Assembly: GCA_016926155.1 (NCBI GenBank) | Contig: JAFGPC010000012.1 | Location: forward strand, 1 to 37,736 | Source of the DNA: Sedimentisphaerales bacterium | GTDB lineage: Bacteria > Planctomycetota > Phycisphaerae > Sedimentisphaerales > Anaerohalosphaeraceae | Direction: 5' to 3' | Length of the DNA: 37,736 bases | Part shown: in pieces, positions 34,150 to 37,736 of the stretch | Numbering within the stretch: the first letter of the stretch is position 1 | Layout: each line of letters opens with the position of its first letter | The notes under the pieces: generated by a model | Seen by the model: the letters and a program-made list of their open reading frames with translations, nothing else | Databases searched by the model: none | What the model was told of the DNA's origin: nothing | Position numbers and translations under genes: made by a program

Positions 34150-37100
34150 ATGAAAACGAAAGTCCTTCCGGTCGTTATACTTCTGGTTCTTGGCCAAACT
34201 TCGATCTGTCCTGCTCGTGAGTTGTTCTATTTTCTCGCCGGTAATTCCGTGCGAGCCTATAGCTCCGACGGTGAATTACAGACCAGCTTCCCCCTTCCTT
34301 CTATAGGATCCGATTCCAAACTGATCGGCATGTCGACCGATGGAATCACGGCATGGTTCTCCAAAGGGAGTGATAGTGGTTATACGATCCTGGGGTACCC
34401 TTTACGGTCCGGAGGGATCAGTACGTCGTTTTCAGTGGATACTGTTCCACATTACTTCCTGGGCGGAATGGCGCAAGCAGGCGACACGTTATTTCTTGGT
34501 CGACATCGCCATCCAAACTACGTGACGGAACTATATAAGATTGAACGATACAGTGCAACATCCGGGGCATTCCTGGGCTCGTGCTTTGCTTCGTTCTGGC
34601 CGGATGATATGCAATGGATCAATGGAAGGTTGGTCGTCGCCGCGAGTGATCGTGTCTATATCTATGAAAATGGCTGCAACGTCGAGAGGCAGTTTGAAAC
34701 GGGTATCAGTCCCGGAGCCGGCATTACCGCCGTATGCGCCAATGGTAGCTTCATCTGGGTATACAAGCCCGTCGCAGATCTGATCAGTACGGGACTGGCA
34801 TTTGACTGGTATGGAAATCGCCGAGCCGATCAGGATATTGTTTTTGATGGCTTGCCGATGCCGACAGCAGCATATATCGCCTGGGGGCCGGATGAAGCGA
34901 ATATCCGCGTCGCGCCGTCCAGTCTGAACTTTGGAGACCTCGCTGAGGGTCTTTCCAAAACAATGAATATCACGATTGGCAACGTCGGAAACCTGAACCT
35001 GAATATTGCATCCATAATCCTGTCCGACACAGTAAACTATTCCCTGCCCGGCTCCAGTTTGGCCATTATAGGCCCCAGTGGCCAAATAGACATCCAGGTT
35101 GTGTTCCAGCCACAATCCGTGAGCGCATTCGACGCTACTCTAACCATCAATTCCAACGATCCCGATCAGCCCTCTATCATATGCAATCTCATTGGTCAGG
35201 GGCGAGCCACAGTGACCTATGTTGATGGAGATCTGCCTGAATCAGGCGACGGTCAGACATGGGAAACCGCGTTCAACTCCTTGGCGGCCGCTTTGAGCAG
35301 CGAGGCGGTTGTCGACAATACGGAAATCTGGATCAAAGGAACAACCTACAATATAAGCAGCGAGATTCTTGTCGATAAAGCCGTATCACTCTACGCAGGT
35401 TTTTCCGGAACAGAAACATTCCGGTCCGAGCGGGATGTCCAGGCAAATCCTACGATTATCGACGCAGGCGGAATATGTCGGAGTATGAAAGTCACGGCTA
35501 CCGGGACTATTGTTATTGACGGCTTTACATTTCGGAACGGTTATATCGAATACCCCGAATATTATGGTGCGGGTCTATGGCTAAATAATGCCTCACTGAA
35601 CGCTGACATCAGTTATTGTTCGTTTGAGAATTGTATTTCCGGCTATCAAGGAGGTGGATTACACTGTAGCACGGTAAGCTCGGTTCGTGTTTCTGATTGC
35701 ACATTTAATGCATGTCAGGCATCCAACACAGGAGGCGGGATTTATTGTAGAAATAACGCTATCATTCAACGTTCCGCAATTAAGAATTGCTCCGGTAACG
35801 GTGGCATCTATGCAGACGGCAATGCAGAGATATCCCGTTGTCTTATTCTGACCAACAGTAACGGCGGTATGATTATCAACGGCCCGACCATTCTGCGGGA
35901 TACAGTGATTGCCGGCAATACCGGGTGGGACGTCATGCGGTCGGGGATTGACACCGGATGGCAGAATAATTGTCAGATTATTAATTGCACCATAATCGAT
36001 AACGGAGTATGGCTGGAAGTTGGTTGTTCCATGACCAACTCGATTGTCTGGGAAATCGGCGAGGAATGGACGGATATCCAGAACTACGGAACGATCCGCT
36101 ACTGTGCAATCCTCAAGTCCAGCTACGGCACATCCACCGGACAGGATGCAAACGGTAACACACGGCAGTACCCGATGTTCGCCGATCCGGATGGCCCCGA
36201 CAACGATCCATCGACATATGAGGACAATAACTACGCCATTGCTCCCGACTCACCCTGTGTGGATTCCGCCAATGGATCGGTTGCATCCTCTGTAGACTAT
36301 TTGGGGAACACCCGTTTTGATGATCCTGCACGGACCGACACGGGAACAGGATCTCCTACATATGTCGACATCGGCGCTTATGAATGCCAGATCGGGACAC
36401 CGAGTGTTCTCTATGTGGATCCCGACGCAACCGGTACCGGCACGGGTCTCAGTTGGGCCGATGCGATGACGAATATTCAGTCGGCGCTGGAGATCGTCCC
36501 GGTAGATAAGAGCATCTACATCAAAGAGGGCATTTATACCTCGCTGCCACTGGTGCTGACTCGGAACTGCTCACTTTATGGCGGATTCGTAGGCAACGAA
36601 AGCAGCCCGGAGGAACGGGATATTACGGCCCATCTGACAATTCTGGATGGTGCAGGAGTCAATCAGGGCATATCCCTAAACAAACTGTATTTGACTGCCG
36701 ACGGGATCACATGCAAAGACTGCTTCAATGGTATTTTCGCCACCAATGGATGCAATGTAACAGCCCGTAACTGCACCTTTAATGGTGGTGCTTCAAACGC
36801 TGTCGGCAGCGGGATATTTATTTATGGAAACCTCACTGTTTCAGATTGCCAATTTTTCGAAAACCGAATAGCCGCCGTTTCCGTAAACAGCGGCTATCTG
36901 TCCATGACGAATACATTGATTGCCGGCAATTTCGGGCCGGGCGTAAGCATCAAATGGCCTACCAGCCCCAGTCTGGTGGAAAATTGCACGATCGTCGACA
37001 ATCTGGGCACTGGAGTGGAACACTTATTTGGCAGCACAGCGATCAATGTTCGTAACTCCATCATACGGGGTAACACCAATACCGTCAGCATCCAGGGCGG

Positions 37101-37736
37101 TACGGTTGCTGTGGAATATTGCATCCTTGACGCCGGTGATTTTGGCATCACCAATATCAACGTCGATCCGCTGTTTGCTCAAGCGGGTGTCTGGGATGAT
37201 AATGGCACCGCGGGTGATACGAGCGATGACAGCTATTCTATCGGCGATTATCACGCGCAGAGCGAATTCGGTCGGTGGGATCTAATTGCACAAGCGTGGA
37301 CAACAGACATGCAGACCAGCCCGTGTGTTGACGTCGGTGATCCTGTAAGCAATTGGAAAAACGAGCCCTGGCCCAGTGGAAGAAGGATCAATATAGGTTG
37401 TTACGGCGGTACGATTCAGGCCAGTATGTCCGGCCCAATCACGCCGGATCTGACTCTTGACGGCTGGATCGACAAGCGTGATGTCGAGGTTGTCAGCTTC
37501 AGTTGGCTCTCTGAGGATCAAACCTGCGACCTCTATCCACCCGGTGGGGACGGTATAATCGATCTACAAGACTTCGCCGTTATTTCCGAAAGCTATCACC
37601 CCGAACCGGAACCAATTATTATAAACTTCGAGACAGGTGATTTCGATCCGGATTACACCTGGTCTACAGGCGGAACTCCCGGTTGGAGTGTCGTAGCGGT
37701 AAACATGAGTCCGGAAAACCAATATCAGGCCACCTC
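34150..37736 (+). CDS. Long multidomain secreted beta-helix protein with dockerin-like repeats (3' end outside the window)
   Basis: The frame is open from ATG 34150 to the window edge (1195 codons, no stop), so the gene is partial. It has a signal peptide (MKTKVLPVVILLVLGQTSIC, cut near PA-RE), a propeller-like region (about 25-245), an ASH/choice-of-anchor-type immunoglobulin-like domain (about 250-354; SSLNFGDLAEGLSKTMNITI), and two right-handed beta-helix units, each starting with a YVD-type entry (about 356-747 and 753-1095). A pair of dockerin-like calcium loops (about 1100-1150; TLDGWIDKRDV and GGDGIIDLQDFAVISESY) follows, then the beginning of another domain (INFETGDFDPD). It is probably exported and either surface-bound or part of a carbohydrate-binding assembly. 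It is preceded by its own promoter and a long structured leader. Confidence 0.88.
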   Translation, partial: MKTKVLPVVILLVLGQTSICPARELFYFLAGNSVRAYSSDGELQTSFPLPSIGSDSKLIGMSTDGITAWFSKGSDSGYTILGYPLRSGGISTSFSVDTVPHYFLGGMAQAGDTLFLGRHRHPNYVTELYKIERYSATSGAFLGSCFASFWPDDMQWINGRLVVAASDRVYIYENGCNVERQFETGISPGAGITAVCANGSFIWVYKPVADLISTGLAFDWYGNRRADQDIVFDGLPMPTAAYIAWGPDEANIRVAPSSLNFGDLAEGLSKTMNITIGNVGNLNLNIASIILSDTVNYSLPGSSLAIIGPSGQIDIQVVFQPQSVSAFDATLTINSNDPDQPSIICNLIGQGRATVTYVDGDLPESGDGQTWETAFNSLAAALSSEAVVDNTEIWIKGTTYNISSEILVDKAVSLYAGFSGTETFRSERDVQANPTIIDAGGICRSMKVTATGTIVIDGFTFRNGYIEYPEYYGAGLWLNNASLNADISYCSFENCISGYQGGGLHCSTVSSVRVSDCTFNACQASNTGGGIYCRNNAIIQRSAIKNCSGNGGIYADGNAEISRCLILTNSNGGMIINGPTILRDTVIAGNTGWDVMRSGIDTGWQNNCQIINCTIIDNGVWLEVGCSMTNSIVWEIGEEWTDIQNYGTIRYCAILKSSYGTSTGQDANGNTRQYPMFADPDGPDNDPSTYEDNNYAIAPDSPCVDSANGSVASSVDYLGNTRFDDPARTDTGTGSPTYVDIGAYECQIGTPSVLYVDPDATGTGTGLSWADAMTNIQSALEIVPVDKSIYIKEGIYTSLPLVLTRNCSLYGGFVGNESSPEERDITAHLTILDGAGVNQGISLNKLYLTADGITCKDCFNGIFATNGCNVTARNCTFNGGASNAVGSGIFIYGNLTVSDCQFFENRIAAVSVNSGYLSMTNTLIAGNFGPGVSIKWPTSPSLVENCTIVDNLGTGVEHLFGSTAINVRNSIIRGNTNTVSIQGGTVAVEYCILDAGDFGITNINVDPLFAQAGVWDDNGTAGDTSDDSYSIGDYHAQSEFGRWDLIAQAWTTDMQTSPCVDVGDPVSNWKNEPWPSGRRINIGCYGGTIQASMSGPITPDLTLDGWIDKRDVEVVSFSWLSEDQTCDLYPPGGDGIIDLQDFAVISESYHPEPEPIIINFETGDFDPDYTWSTGGTPGWSVVAVNMSPENQYQAT

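Noticed and set aside
34531-35115. Minus-strand frame of 194 codons within the long surface-protein gene
   Set aside because: The plus strand is open for the full 3587 bases and encodes recognisable domains there, so the minus-strand frame is incidental.

Overview
The window looks like a chromosomal segment of a planctomycete, most likely of the class Phycisphaerae (Sedimentisphaerales-like). This is an inference from gene content: a MoxR/DUF58/BatA-type VWA operon with large GATase-like VWA membrane proteins, tandem ABC-2 permeases beginning with a conserved GPIxDKELRVxSRRRR motif, a GH123/DUF4091-type protein with a CBM, a long beta-helix protein with dockerin-like repeats, and a YkgJ cysteine-cluster protein. 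No rRNA, tRNA, CRISPR array, transposase or phage gene was seen.

Region 1 (1-604) has no convincing gene. It holds GC-rich hairpins, two copies of a short repeat of the ccctctgtgccct type, and a promoter region. Region 2 (605-23262) is a run of 13 same-strand genes with mostly tiny gaps or 4-8 bp overlaps. In order these are a membrane-anchored Gln-rich coiled-coil protein, a lipoprotein solute-binding protein, a binding-protein-dependent permease fused in frame to an NHL beta-propeller, a 989-aa VWA/GATase-like membrane protein, a MoxR AAA+ ATPase, a DUF58 protein, a BatA-like VWA protein, a 733-aa membrane protein, one ABC-2 type ATPase, and four paralogous ABC-2 permeases that each carry the ABC-2 motif twice. 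MoxR ATPases generally act with VWA/DUF58 partners to mature or remodel envelope proteins. Here the set is physically coupled to an importer module with no dedicated ATPase and to an ABC-2 module with one ATPase and four permeases. This is the best candidate in the window for an uncharacterised envelope system. Three of the wider internal gaps around moxR, DUF58 and batA, and one between the permeases, contain mini-ORFs that end at or next to the next start codon.

Region 3 (23349-29363) holds mostly housekeeping or stand-alone genes: a DUF503 protein preceded by a Fur-box-like palindrome, a DUF4432 mutarotase-like protein (minus strand), miaB, a TPR protein with a GT9/GT41-like C-terminal domain (minus strand), and a YkgJ-family cysteine-cluster protein.

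Region 4 (29400-37736) is oriented to the cell surface and to carbohydrates: a secreted GH123-like enzyme with a CBM behind a good sigma70-type promoter, a predicted beta-propeller protein with an odd internal hydrophobic segment, and a >1195-residue multidomain surface protein that runs off the right edge. The last gene is preceded by a near-consensus promoter, an inverted repeat that overlaps it, and a structured leader of about 170 nt.
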